Part shown: one piece after another, positions 25,127 to 34,035 of the stretch
How the letters are laid out: each line of letters begins with the position of its first letter
How positions within the stretch are numbered: position 1 is the first letter of the stretch
Origin: Pseudochryseolinea flava
GTDB lineage: Bacteria > Bacteroidota > Bacteroidia > Cytophagales > Cyclobacteriaceae
DNA length: 64,000 nt
Assembly (NCBI RefSeq): GCF_003286915.1
Contig: NZ_QMFY01000006.1
Coordinates: forward strand, 1-64,000
Direction: 5' to 3'
Position numbers and translations under genes: made by a program
The notes under the pieces: model-generated
The model's input: the letters and a program-made list of their open reading frames with translations, nothing else
Databases searched by the model: none
Told to the model about the DNA's origin: nothing

Positions 25127-25945
25127 ATGATCTCACTCAGAAATTCTGCTATTGTTATATTGTTGTTTTCTATCCTGATCGTTGGATGTCAATCCAATTC
25201 GAAAATGAGATCTACTGCTCAGGCAAATAAAGCTGAAGCCAAATGGATTTCGTTGTTCAATGGGAAAGATATTGAAGATTGGTTTGTTAAGATCCACCAC
25301 CATGAAGTTGGCGTGAACGCTCATGAGACTTTTCGCGTCGAAGACGGAATGATCAAAGTGCGTTATGATAAGTATGGAGATTTTAATGATCAGTTTGGAC
25401 ACCTTTATTACAAGACACCTTATTCATATTATCGCTTGGTAGTGGAGTACCGTTTTGCGGGCGAGCTTCAACGCGGAGCACCGAGTTATACGGTTTTAAA
25501 TAGTGGCGTGATGTTCCATTCTCAAGACCCACACACGATGCCGAAAGAACAAGATTGGCCGATCTCAGTGGAGATGCAATTTTTGGCTGGTCTTGGTGAT
25601 GGTAAAGTGAGGCCGACAGGTAATATGTGTTCACCGGGCACGGATATCGTCTTTCAAGGAAAAAAGTATGATGGCCATTGTTTGAATTCGTCTTCGAAGA
25701 CTTTCGGAAAAGACGAGTGGGTGAGGGCAGAATTGATTGTGTTGGGCGACTCGCTCATTACACACATGATCAATGGTGATACCGTTTTGCAATATACGCA
25801 TCCGACAATGGGTGGTGGCGTTGCTAATAATTATGATCGTTCTGTATGGCAAGAAGGTAAGCCATTAAAATCAGGCTACATTGCTTTACAGAGCGAGGGG
25901 CAACCGATTGACTTTCGTAAGGTGGAGTTGCTTCCGTTGCGTTGA
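25127..25945 (+). CDS. DUF1080 (3-keto-disaccharide hydrolase family) lipoprotein
   Basis: Exported lipoprotein of 272 residues with a lipobox LIVGC at residues 19-23. The DUF1080 domain begins with WISLFNGKDIEDWFV and continues through FRVEDGMIKV, YYRLVVEYRF, SGVMFHSQDP, SVEMQFLAG and the C-terminal GYIALQSEGQPIDFRKVELLPL, all typical. Members cleave 3-keto-glycosides or bind sugars. It stands alone between a sensor kinase and a convergent Ig-like lipoprotein, with a strong shared terminator. Confidence 0.85.
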   Translation: MISLRNSAIVILLFSILIVGCQSNSKMRSTAQANKAEAKWISLFNGKDIEDWFVKIHHHEVGVNAHETFRVEDGMIKVRYDKYGDFNDQFGHLYYKTPYSYYRLVVEYRFAGELQRGAPSYTVLNSGVMFHSQDPHTMPKEQDWPISVEMQFLAGLGDGKVRPTGNMCSPGTDIVFQGKKYDGHCLNSSSKTFGKDEWVRAELIVLGDSLITHMINGDTVLQYTHPTMGGGVANNYDRSVWQEGKPLKSGYIALQSEGQPIDFRKVELLPLR

Positions 25946-25952
25946 TCAAAAA

Positions 25953-25981
25953 AATACCTCATCCGGTTTTGATGAGGTATT
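25953..25981. terminator. Bidirectional hairpin terminator
   Basis: AATACCTCATC (25953-25963) pairs with GATGAGGTATT (25971-25981), 11 bp with a 7-nt loop. An A-run precedes it; it lies between convergent genes ending at 25945 and 26002. Confidence 0.75.
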
Positions 25982-26001
25982 GCAAAGTCAGTTGACGGTA
26001 G

Positions 26002-26787
26002 TTATTGATTTTTATTTAAACTCGTTGGTCTGCGACCATCGTCGGCATCAACCTCAGTCATTGCACCTTCGTAAGAGAATTTAAGTGTTTCGCCATTCAG
26101 GAATTTTACTTCGATCTTCAGCGAGAATGTATTTTCACCCGTAACTTTTGCGTACATCGTTCCGCTTTCAACGTCTTCCATCTCACCTTCGTGACCGAAT
26201 CCAGAGAGGCTCAGCTCAGTGTCTTTCACAACATACTCGATCCACCAGCCCCAGTTGTAAGGATCTTCTGTTGTGAGTTGAAACGTAGTGCCCATTCTTT
26301 CTTTAGGGATGTCTATCCATACATATTCGTTTGGACTTTCCCCAGCACCTGCTTCTTCTTCAGTAGGATATAAATAAAAGCGGTATCCGCCGCCTTCTTC
26401 AGTTGTATAATCTTGGTAAACTGCAGTTTTGATTTCTTTTCTGTCCTCATCGTAGTTGTAACCGTTCAGGACAACGACGGTACAGGTTGCAGTCTTTCCA
26501 TTGTGAGATGTGGCGGTGATTTTTGCAATGCCAGGTGTAAGGGCAACGACTTTACCTATAGCATCTACCGTAGCGATGTTGGCTTTATCGGTGCTCCACG
26601 AGATGGTTTTGTTGTCTGCATCTGAAGGGGCTGCGGTAGCCGTGAGCGTAGATTCTTCGGCTGTAAAAAGGGTAATCTCGTTGCTGTTTAGCGATAAGCC
26701 CGAGACATTTACATCATCATCTTTACAAGACCAGATTACGGCCGCAAATGAAAGTACGAGTACAAGATTGCTCACTTTTTGTTTCAT
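26002..26787 (-). CDS. Bacterial Ig-like (BIG2) domain lipoprotein
   Basis: Surface or periplasmic lipoprotein of 261 residues. The ATG at 26787 gives a signal peptide ending in IWSC, followed by KDDD, which fits Bacteroidota surface export. One BIG2-type domain spans about 30-110 (LSLNSNEITLFTAEESTLTATAAPSDADNKTISWSTDKANIATVDAIGKVVALTPGIAKITATS). The remaining 150 residues are acidic and not recognised. An ATG-type start further upstream (26850) would hide the signal peptide. Role probably adhesion or ligand binding; unproven. Confidence 0.75.
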   Translation of the reverse strand: MKQKVSNLVLVLSFAAVIWSCKDDDVNVSGLSLNSNEITLFTAEESTLTATAAPSDADNKTISWSTDKANIATVDAIGKVVALTPGIAKITATSHNGKTATCTVVVLNGYNYDEDRKEIKTAVYQDYTTEEGGGYRFYLYPTEEEAGAGESPNEYVWIDIPKERMGTTFQLTTEDPYNWGWWIEYVVKDTELSLSGFGHEGEMEDVESGTMYAKVTGENTFSLKIEVKFLNGETLKFSYEGAMTEVDADDGRRPTSLNKNQ

Positions 26788-26986
26788 GTAACTTGTTTTT
26801 TTTTGTTTTAAATATTCAAAGTGTTTGTGCGTCAGATTGCGTATAGGCACACCGTTGATGCCGTTGGATAGTCTAGAACGGCGAAGTGCGCGAAGGGTTA
26901 TGGTGAATTGTCTAAAAGCTCTGTAAACCGGGTTATTCCCCTCCTACATATTCATGTTGTAGATGATTCTTTGCTTCACTTTCAAC

Positions 26987-26994
26987 TATCTTTG
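26987..26994 (+). promoter_or_regulatory. -7 promoter box (TATCTTTG)
   Basis: Exact match to the Bacteroidota TAnnTTTG element, 39 nt before the ATG at 27034. No clear -33 TTG at the usual distance. Confidence 0.45.
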
Positions 26995-27033
26995 GGCCTA
27001 TAAATTTTTACGAGCCTTAATTATTTATCCCCT

Positions 27034-27846
27034 ATGAAAAAAAATCTATTAGCATTATTGCTTTGCCTTGCTGCATTGCCTGCGTTTAGCCAGCTATACA
27101 TTCGCGCGAATGTTGGCTATAATTTGCCGCTCAGTGGTGAATCTATGGGTAGCGAATACAAATACGATTACCAAAACAATGACAACGGTCGTTATAAAGG
27201 TGTCTACGGAAGTTATGGCACCGGACTTTCAGCTGACCTAGCCTTTGGTGGTATGTTCGGAAATGGTCTTTTCGGCTATGATCTAGGATTTAGCTACTTG
27301 GTAGGAAAAGAATATTCAGTGGAGAAAAATGAATCCATTGATCCATATGGTACCAGCTTACGTGAGACCACTCGCCAAGCACGGTCGATACAGTTTTCAC
27401 CGGCGCTAACATTTATCGGTGGCACGGGTAAATTTCAGCCAGTGGCGCGTTTTGGGCCAGTGTTCTCACAAACCAAAATTGATGAGGAGTATAATGACTC
27501 ATACGCAAACAGCTACACGTTTCTTGAAAAGTCTGAGTATTCTGGTGGTCTTGGTATTGGTCTTCGGGGTAGCGTTGGTGTAACTTATGGGTTAAGCGAG
27601 AGCGTAAAACTCTTCACTGAGCTAAATTTCTTAGCGATGTCATACGCGCCAAAAGAACGGGAGATTACTACATATGAAGTGAATGGTGAGAACAGAATTG
27701 AAGATATCCCGAAAGAGGACAGAACGATAGAGTTAGATGAAGAAGGTGAATCGCAAGGTGAAGGTGGTGAGCCGCCACTCAAAAGACCATTCGCCATGAA
27801 TTCATGGGGACTGCAAGTTGGGGTACTTTTCTTTTTAAAGAAGTAA
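27034..27846 (+). CDS. Outer-membrane beta-barrel protein
   Basis: Exported 270-residue protein with signal peptide MKKNLLALLLCLAALPAFSQ. Alternating hydrophobic residues and glycines (YIRANVGYNLPLSG, GLSADLAFGGMFGNGLFGYDLGFSYLVG, FQPVARFGPVFSQTK, GGLGIGLRGSVGVTYGLSESVKLFTELNF) and a final strand WGLQVGVLFFLKK indicate an OmpA-like or OmpW-sized barrel of about eight strands. An acidic insert (residues 215-255) should form an outer loop. Its stop codon TAA lies inside the first unit of the heptanucleotide repeat at 27841-27934. Ligand unknown. Confidence 0.75.
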   Translation: MKKNLLALLLCLAALPAFSQLYIRANVGYNLPLSGESMGSEYKYDYQNNDNGRYKGVYGSYGTGLSADLAFGGMFGNGLFGYDLGFSYLVGKEYSVEKNESIDPYGTSLRETTRQARSIQFSPALTFIGGTGKFQPVARFGPVFSQTKIDEEYNDSYANSYTFLEKSEYSGGLGIGLRGSVGVTYGLSESVKLFTELNFLAMSYAPKEREITTYEVNGENRIEDIPKEDRTIELDEEGESQGEGGEPPLKRPFAMNSWGLQVGVLFFLKK

Positions 27847-27934
27847 GAAGTAAGAAGTAAGAAGTAAGAAGTAAGAAGTAAGAAGTAAGAAGTAAGAAGT
27901 AAGAAGTAAGAAGTAAGAAGTAAGAAGTAAGAAG
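27841..27934. repeat. Heptanucleotide tandem repeat (AAGTAAG) x13
   Basis: About 13.4 perfect copies of a 7-bp unit that begins at the last codons of the barrel gene (Lys AAG, then stop TAA) and runs 88 bp past the stop. The unit has TAA in it, so any frame change near the stop would still end quickly. Slipped-strand length change is expected. Confidence 0.95.
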
Positions 27935-27954
27935 ATTTTGCAACTGCTTACTTT

Positions 27955-27986
27955 AAAAAAGTCTCGCTGTTCGGCGAGACTTTTTT
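27955..27986. terminator. Strong bidirectional intrinsic terminator
   Basis: GTCTCGC (27961-27967) pairs with GCGAGAC (27974-27980), flanked by six A and seven T bases, so it can end transcription from both the barrel gene and the convergent methyltransferase gene. Confidence 0.9.
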
Positions 27987-27997
27987 TCGACTGGACC

Positions 27998-28035
27998 GCT
28001 TTCCGCTTTCTGCTTTCCGCTTTCCACTTTCCGCT
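27998..28035. repeat. Second heptanucleotide repeat (GCTTTCC, about 5 units)
   Basis: GCTTTCC-type units with point changes run right up to the stop codon of the methyltransferase. Read on that gene's strand the unit is GGAAAGC, purine-rich and placed just after the stop, like the AAGTAAG array on the other side of the terminator. Confidence 0.8.
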
Positions 28036-28851
28036 CTAATTCACGTTTACGGTGACCCGTAGAAAAGTAGCTGGTATAGACGTACGGTCATTGCTGCCGC
28101 TTCTGTTCTGATCGTTGAAGAGTGTTTCTAGTTCGCGTTGTAGTTCGGCTTGCTTGCCATTTTTTTCAGCAGCTTCAAATGCGTTCATGGTAGGTCCGTA
28201 GAAGTTCTTGAAACGATCTACAAAAGTTGAAGGCGAGAAGGGTGCGCTGAAAGTGTACGTGTCGCGGGTGAAGGAGATATTTTCCTTTGCAATCCCAGCA
28301 TTCATAAAACGTTCGATTACGTTTTGCTCCACACCCCATAGCATCGGGCTAACAAAGCCTTCTGGTGGTGGCGGTGTGTATGACGAGCTCACCTTAAGTA
28401 TTTGTGCGACGAGTGTCGGATCTCCAGGGATCCAATTTCCCATTACGATCTTTCCACCGGGGCGCGTAACGCGAACAAGTTCTTTTGCAACATCAAATGG
28501 TTTTGGTGCGAACATGGCACCGAAGATGCTTACCGCCACATCAAAACTTTTGTCATGTAGTTCCGCGAGGTTTGTTGCGTCTCCTTCTTGAAAAGAAATA
28601 TTGGTGAGCCCTTCTGCTTTTGCTCTACGATTTCCTGCGGCTACTAGGTTCGAAGCAATGTCAACGCCAAGAACCTCTGCGCCTAATTTAGCAGCAGGAA
28701 TTGCTGTAGTACCATCACCACATCCAAGGTCAAGGACTTTCATTCCTTTTTTTATTCCAATATTTGTCACCAATTGTGCACCACTTTCGCGCATCGTTTC
28801 TGCAAGACGGGTGAAATCACCCTTTTCCCATAATTGCTTGTTCGGATTCAT
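28036..28851 (-). CDS. Class I SAM-dependent methyltransferase
   Basis: A 271-residue soluble methyltransferase. The nucleotide-binding core is plain: VLDLGCGDGTTAIPAAKLGAEVLGVD (motif I), QEGDATNLAELHDKSFDVAVSIFGAMFA (motifs II-III) and RPGGKIVMGNWIPGD (post-III). The UbiE/COQ5 type is nearest, but the C-terminal half (TYTFSAPFSPSTFVDRFKNFYGPTMNAF) is typical of small-molecule methyltransferases of unknown substrate. It is convergent with the barrel gene and divergent from the AraC regulator at 29086. Confidence 0.85.
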   Translation of the reverse strand: MNPNKQLWEKGDFTRLAETMRESGAQLVTNIGIKKGMKVLDLGCGDGTTAIPAAKLGAEVLGVDIASNLVAAGNRRAKAEGLTNISFQEGDATNLAELHDKSFDVAVSIFGAMFAPKPFDVAKELVRVTRPGGKIVMGNWIPGDPTLVAQILKVSSSYTPPPPEGFVSPMLWGVEQNVIERFMNAGIAKENISFTRDTYTFSAPFSPSTFVDRFKNFYGPTMNAFEAAEKNGKQAELQRELETLFNDQNRSGSNDRTSIPATFLRVTVNVN

Positions 28852-29085
28852 CTTTTTTTTCTAATTTATTTATATGATCTATTAATGGCCATCTGTTCGT
28901 TCTCGGTTGAGACAATTGAAAAGGGAAATCCCCTCATGAATCTTTTACAAAGTTATTGCGTTTATCGTCACTAAATTTTACTTACTGGTTCAAAGTTGAT
29001 GTCTATAAAGGTCAAGGCGTAACGTTCTGCTAAAGAAAATTACAAATGATGATAGAGGAACTTTAAACTTAATCTGCTCCAACGT

Positions 29086-29970
29086 ATGATGAACTTTTAT
29101 GAAAGAGTGTTGCAGAATCCGAATTATTATCGACAGTTCAACTGCGGCGATTCGTTAATCACAGCGTTTAATTGCCCTCTTGAAGCGCGTATGATGAAAA
29201 CTCATTTTGCGGACCTCTGGACAAAGTATAATTATTTGTTCTATGTAGTCGAAGGACGAAAAGTTTGGCATACGGCAAATCAAGCGTATGAGATCGGTCG
29301 CGATACATGCGTGTTTGTAAGAAAGGGAGCTTGGGTTCTGGAGAATTTTCTTGATGAAGGCTTTTGTGTGGTACTGTTTTTTATACCCGACGAATTTATA
29401 TGCGATACACTAAAGACAAAATCGAAACCGCTCAATGTACATACGAACAAGTATGAGCCGGTAATGATTTTAGATAAGTCGGATACGCTGTCAGGATTTT
29501 TTCATTCTTTCTCTAACTACTTCTCTGACAACTATGATCCTGATCGTTCCTTGCTTGAATTGAAATTCAAAGAATTGATTTTAACGATTGCCGACAATCC
29601 TCAGAATGCCGAGCTTCTATCGTATTTCGGTTCTTTGCTGCATGAACCACAACATATTTCGCTGCAGCGCCTTATGGATGAAAACTATTGTTTCAATCTC
29701 GGCTTGGAGCAATATGCTCAACTTAGCAATCGAAGCCTTTCTACTTTTAAGAGAGATTTTCAGAAGCTATATGGCATCGCGCCAGGGAAATGGTTGCTCG
29801 AACAGCGACTAAACCACGCGATACGATTGCTAAACGATACACAAAAGTCTATTGGCGACATTACTTTCTTAAGCGGATTTGAAAGTATATCTCACTTCAG
29901 CCGCTCATTTAAACAACGTTTTGGTATTGCGCCGTCTGCGTTTAAACAGGAACGCGTCGTGGCGATTTAA
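29086..29970 (+). CDS. AraC-family transcriptional regulator
   Basis: A 294-residue regulator with an N-terminal cupin-like sensing part (about 1-180) and a C-terminal double helix-turn-helix (195-290). The second HTH has the family signature IGDITFLSGFESISHFSRSFKQRFGIAPSAFKQ; the first is LGLEQYAQLSNRSLSTFKRDFQKLYGIAPGKWL. It is transcribed divergently from the methyltransferase, which is its likeliest target. The 3' ends of this gene and the SNF2 gene overlap by 4 nt. Confidence 0.88.
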   Translation: MMNFYERVLQNPNYYRQFNCGDSLITAFNCPLEARMMKTHFADLWTKYNYLFYVVEGRKVWHTANQAYEIGRDTCVFVRKGAWVLENFLDEGFCVVLFFIPDEFICDTLKTKSKPLNVHTNKYEPVMILDKSDTLSGFFHSFSNYFSDNYDPDRSLLELKFKELILTIADNPQNAELLSYFGSLLHEPQHISLQRLMDENYCFNLGLEQYAQLSNRSLSTFKRDFQKLYGIAPGKWLLEQRLNHAIRLLNDTQKSIGDITFLSGFESISHFSRSFKQRFGIAPSAFKQERVVAI

Positions 29971-32888
29971 TGATCGATCCAGTCGAGCAAACTTTCCTTA
30001 GTTTGAAAACCTGGAAAGGGACTTTTCGTGTCCATAAGAACTTTTGACATGGATGCTTTTGATTCCTGAAGCGTGACGATCTTTTCTTCAATTGAGTTTT
30101 TGCAAATAAACCTGACGGCTACAACTTTCTGCTCTTGTCCGATGCGGTAGGCACGATCAATGGCTTGATTTTCTACAGCCGGGTTCCACCATGGATCGAC
30201 AATGAAGACGTAGTCGGCGGCGGTCAAATTCAAGCCAGTGCCGCCAGTCTTGAGGCTGATCAAAAATACCCGCAATGCAGTGTCGTCGTTAAATTGCTTT
30301 ACGACTTCCTTACGATTTTTTGTTTTTCCCGTTAGAGTCGTGTAGGGAATATTTCTGTCGTCAAGTCCAGCAGCAATCAGATCTAACATTGATACGAACT
30401 GTGAGAACACGAGTACTTTGTGTTGAGGAGAAATAGCCGTGAGTTTATCGAGGATTAAATCAATTTTAGCCGACTGTGTTGTGTGCACAGCGTCTTCTTT
30501 TAATAGGGCAGGGGAATTACAAATTTGTCGAAGTCGTGTTAAGCCTTTTAGAATATGAAGCGAATGTTTAAGAAGTTCGTCTTGTTTGATGGCTGAAATA
30601 TAGTCCCTGAATTTTTTCTCTTCTTGTTTGTAGAGCGATGTTTGTTCTACATCCATCTGGCAATACAAGATCATTTCCGTTTTCTCTGGTAGCTCGCGGG
30701 CAACTTCATCCTTGGTACGCCGCAGTAAGAACGGCGCGATCTTTTTCTGAAGAAGTTTTGAAGCGCGCTTTTGTTTATACTTCATGATAGCAATGCCATA
30801 AGTATCCCTGAAGTGTTGACGTGTTCCGAGTAGTCCCGGGCAAGCAAAGGAGAATAGTGAGAAAAGATCAAATACGTTATTTTCAAAGGGCGTCCCGGAA
30901 AGTATCAGGCGATTGTCGCATTTCAATAACGAAACAGCTTTATGTCGTTGTGAAGAATAGTTTTTAATATTCTGCGCTTCGTCGAGAATTACGTATGAGA
31001 AATTAAACTGCGCGAGACGCTGAATGTCTTGCGCTACAATTCCGTAGGACGTGAGAACGACGTCAAAAGAAATAAACTTTGTAACATTAATACGTTTTGT
31101 TCCGTGTTGAATATGAACTTTCAACCCTGGTGCGAATTTTTCAAGCTCCGCCTTCCAGGAGAATAGCAGCGTAGTAGGCGCGACAATTAAGTGCGTTCGT
31201 TTTTTGTGTTTTTCTTTCAGGTGGAGAATGAAGGCAATGACTTGTATTGTTTTACCGAGCCCCATATCGTCGGCAAGGCAACCACCGAATTTTAGGTCGT
31301 CGAGTAAGTTTAGCCATGAAACCCCTTGATGCTGATAATGCCTGAGCGAAGCTTGGAGGGTGAGCGGAACTGGAACGAGCGGTATGTCGATTATATTATT
31401 GAGCGCGTGTTCTAGCGAAGCGATTTCTTTTTTCGCTTCGCTATCAATAACGAGTTCGCTTTCTGCTTGAATAAACGAATAATTGGTTTTGCTTATTCGA
31501 AACGAATGGTCGCCGTCGACTTCAGCAACGCGGAAGAAGCTCTTGAATTTTTCGATCCATTCTTGTGGGATGATACCAATGGTGCCATCATCGAGTTGAA
31601 TATAACGTGACTTATTGCGCAGAGAATATTTCAGCTGCGACAAAGTAGCGCGGGTGTCTCCGAACTGAATGTTCACATCGGTGTTGAACCAATTTACACC
31701 ACTGGACACGCGCATGGTAATATTCCCCCGGTTCCTGTTGAATTTATTTCCCTTTAGTTCACTGAATCCAAATACAGCAATATTATGGGCTTGCCAATCG
31801 TCGAACAAACGTAAAAATTGATGTTGATCCAGGAAGTATGCTTTGTGCAAATAGAAATAAAGCAATGGGTTTGAAAGTTGATCGTTGAAATCGCTGTGTT
31901 GTTTTAATAACAACGCAATGAAGTCATCTTCGAGAGCACCTTGTCTTTCAACCTTAAATTGTTTTCCGTCGTCATCTTCGAAATAGATTTGTTTCTTCGA
32001 GAGCACTGGAACTTCTACATGTCCGTACTGAATAACCGGATTGATGGCAATGTAATTGTCGAGGTTCGAGAGGTAGATGATTTTCTTTATCTCAACATTT
32101 GAGAAATCTGATTTGGACCTTTTGTTCCCTGTATTTTCTGTGAGGTCCGTTAGTTCTACCGTAACGTACAACTCAAACGTGTTTAATACGTCGTGTTTGA
32201 ATTCCTTGAATGTGTCGTAAGAAAGTGTAAGTACGGGGCCATGTTCGATGAAATAGGATATCACCTGTAACATGTTTACGTCGGCGCATAGATACCAACG
32301 GTCGTGAACGCAAATAAAATATTCGTGGTTGATAGAGATTCTCTCGAGCGCAAATCGCGTGTTATCCGCGTTGAATTCACAATGAACGGTGTAATAATCT
32401 ACATGCTTTGTGACGATCACCTTCGTGGAGAGCTTGCTTTGTGTGATTTCCACGGGTGAAATTGACTTAGTCGTTATTTTGTCGGAGATGCGATGATCGT
32501 GAGCGTAACACTGGAGTTTAAGTGGATTTGAGATGAGTGCTTTGAGACTTTGAATATCTGCTTGTGATTTTTGATAGACATTTTGAAAGCGGATTACGGC
32601 GAGATAAAATTTCAGCTGTGGAATCTGATTTTCTTTCCAGACCCAATCCATCGGGTTTATCTTTTCGAATGGCGCTTTGATTTTGTTGTTGGCAGATTTT
32701 TCGCACAGGATTAGTTGCGTACTAATGAGATCGTAGTATCGATGTTTACCGATGACGAGTAGAAGCTGTTGATTTTCGTGAATGGTAAAAGTATCGGGTA
32801 CGAAGTTTTTGAAGAGTGCCTCTTTACCCGGTTCTGCAATCCGTTTAAATTCCTGGTGTGTGTTGTCGCCTGTAGATTTTTCGAACAT
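29967..32888 (-). CDS. SNF2-family helicase-like ATPase
   Basis: A 973-residue DNA translocase of the HepA/SNF2 type. The ATPase core starts near 500 with LRHYQHQGVSWLNLL (Q motif), DDMGLGKTIQ (Walker A), VAPTTLLFSW, LTSYG, DEAQNIKN (Walker B), LSGTPFEN, then the C-terminal lobe with VFSQF, LTGKT, SLKTGGTGLNLT and QAIDRAYRIGQ. The first 450 residues are not recognised. The ATG at 32888 is preferred. Its function is likely chromosomal DNA maintenance or defence; there is no adjacent methylase or nuclease to indicate a known defence system. Confidence 0.88.
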   Translation of the reverse strand: MFEKSTGDNTHQEFKRIAEPGKEALFKNFVPDTFTIHENQQLLLVIGKHRYYDLISTQLILCEKSANNKIKAPFEKINPMDWVWKENQIPQLKFYLAVIRFQNVYQKSQADIQSLKALISNPLKLQCYAHDHRISDKITTKSISPVEITQSKLSTKVIVTKHVDYYTVHCEFNADNTRFALERISINHEYFICVHDRWYLCADVNMLQVISYFIEHGPVLTLSYDTFKEFKHDVLNTFELYVTVELTDLTENTGNKRSKSDFSNVEIKKIIYLSNLDNYIAINPVIQYGHVEVPVLSKKQIYFEDDDGKQFKVERQGALEDDFIALLLKQHSDFNDQLSNPLLYFYLHKAYFLDQHQFLRLFDDWQAHNIAVFGFSELKGNKFNRNRGNITMRVSSGVNWFNTDVNIQFGDTRATLSQLKYSLRNKSRYIQLDDGTIGIIPQEWIEKFKSFFRVAEVDGDHSFRISKTNYSFIQAESELVIDSEAKKEIASLEHALNNIIDIPLVPVPLTLQASLRHYQHQGVSWLNLLDDLKFGGCLADDMGLGKTIQVIAFILHLKEKHKKRTHLIVAPTTLLFSWKAELEKFAPGLKVHIQHGTKRINVTKFISFDVVLTSYGIVAQDIQRLAQFNFSYVILDEAQNIKNYSSQRHKAVSLLKCDNRLILSGTPFENNVFDLFSLFSFACPGLLGTRQHFRDTYGIAIMKYKQKRASKLLQKKIAPFLLRRTKDEVARELPEKTEMILYCQMDVEQTSLYKQEEKKFRDYISAIKQDELLKHSLHILKGLTRLRQICNSPALLKEDAVHTTQSAKIDLILDKLTAISPQHKVLVFSQFVSMLDLIAAGLDDRNIPYTTLTGKTKNRKEVVKQFNDDTALRVFLISLKTGGTGLNLTAADYVFIVDPWWNPAVENQAIDRAYRIGQEQKVVAVRFICKNSIEEKIVTLQESKASMSKVLMDTKSPFPGFQTKESLLDWIDH

Positions 32889-32981
32889 CAACGCTAGTTA
32901 CAAAAGTTGGCGCTTTTGTGAATTAACCGTTTAATCTTTTTCCTGCGGAAAAATCTAAGTGCCAGGTAGCCTTAAATTTAG

Positions 32982-34019
32982 TTAATGTACTTTTTTAGAA
33001 ATTTCTGTCAGCGGGAGAACGTAATCTGCAGCGTTTAGTTTGATGGCCTCTTTCGGCATACCGAAAACAATGCAGGAGGCTTCGTCTTGGGCAATTGTTT
33101 TTGCGCCTGCTTCTTTCATTTGTAGTAGACCTTGAGCACCATCTTTTCCCATACCGGTCATGATAACGCCAACAGCATTTTGTCCGGCGTGTCGCGCTAC
33201 GGAATTAAAGAGTACATCAACGGAAGGTTTATGTCTGTTAACGAGTTCACCATCGCTGATTTTGATATAGTATAACGCACCACTTCGAACTAACTCCATG
33301 TGTTTTCCGCCGGGGGCGATATAGGCATGGCCTCGCAATACGCGTTCGCCATTGGTTGCTTCGGTTACGGTTATCTCGCAAATTTTATTGCAATGTTCGG
33401 CAAACGATTTCGTGAATCCCGCGGGCATATGTTGGGTGATCAATACACCAGGTGTTGTCACGGGGAGTTGTCGCAAAAATAATCGAAGCGCTTCCGTTCC
33501 CCCCGTAGATGCACCAACGGCGATTACCTTATCGGTTGTCTTATAGATGCTAGCAGATTTTTTTACGGGTGTAGTCGGTTGTGTTTTTCTCGCGATGCCG
33601 ACACGTTTCACAGGCACCATATAAGCAGCCTTAATGGCGTCGATGATTCGTATTTTAGATTCTTCGAGGTGCTCTTTTGTGTTTCTGATTTCAGACTTCG
33701 ATAAAATTTCTACGGCGCCATGATCGAGTGCTTGTAATGCCAAATTACTCCCTTCTTGTGTAAGACTCGAGATGATAACGACGGGTACTGGACATTGCGC
33801 CATCAATGTTTTCAGGAACGTAATCCCATCCATGCGCGGCATTTCGATGTCGAGTGTAATAACGTCCGGAATTTCTTTTTTTATGTGTTGTACAGCGAAG
33901 ATTGGATCGGCAGCTTTTCCGATGACTTCCAATGATGGGTCGGCGCTAATAAGATCGGTTAGCGTTTGCCGTACCAGCGCGGAGTCGTCGATAATTAAAA
34001 CCTTAATCGGGCGTGCCAT
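32982..34019 (-). CDS. cheB: CheB protein-glutamate methylesterase
   Basis: Removes methyl groups from receptor glutamates in chemosensory adaptation. The receiver domain (about 1-125) has D11/D12 and phospho-acceptor D57 (DVITLDIEMPRMDG). The methylesterase domain (from about 155) has the serine nucleophile in VGASTGGTEAL, His in TQHMPAGF and Asp in TGMGKDGAQG. The ATG at 34019 (345 aa, MARPIKVLIIDDSA) is clearly right; upstream in-frame starts overlap the cheR end. Last gene of the cheY-cheA-cheW-mcp-OMF-cheR-cheB operon. Confidence 0.95.
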   Translation of the reverse strand: MARPIKVLIIDDSALVRQTLTDLISADPSLEVIGKAADPIFAVQHIKKEIPDVITLDIEMPRMDGITFLKTLMAQCPVPVVIISSLTQEGSNLALQALDHGAVEILSKSEIRNTKEHLEESKIRIIDAIKAAYMVPVKRVGIARKTQPTTPVKKSASIYKTTDKVIAVGASTGGTEALRLFLRQLPVTTPGVLITQHMPAGFTKSFAEHCNKICEITVTEATNGERVLRGHAYIAPGGKHMELVRSGALYYIKISDGELVNRHKPSVDVLFNSVARHAGQNAVGVIMTGMGKDGAQGLLQMKEAGAKTIAQDEASCIVFGMPKEAIKLNAADYVLPLTEISKKVH

Positions 34020-34035
34020 AGTCGCTATGCTAATA

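Noticed and set aside
26867-26935. Possible LytTR half-sites upstream of the Ig-like lipoprotein
   Set aside because: One TAGAC core, but no matching partner 21 bp away.
27841-27934. CRISPR-like array
   Set aside because: The units are 7 bp, directly joined, with no spacers and no cas genes.
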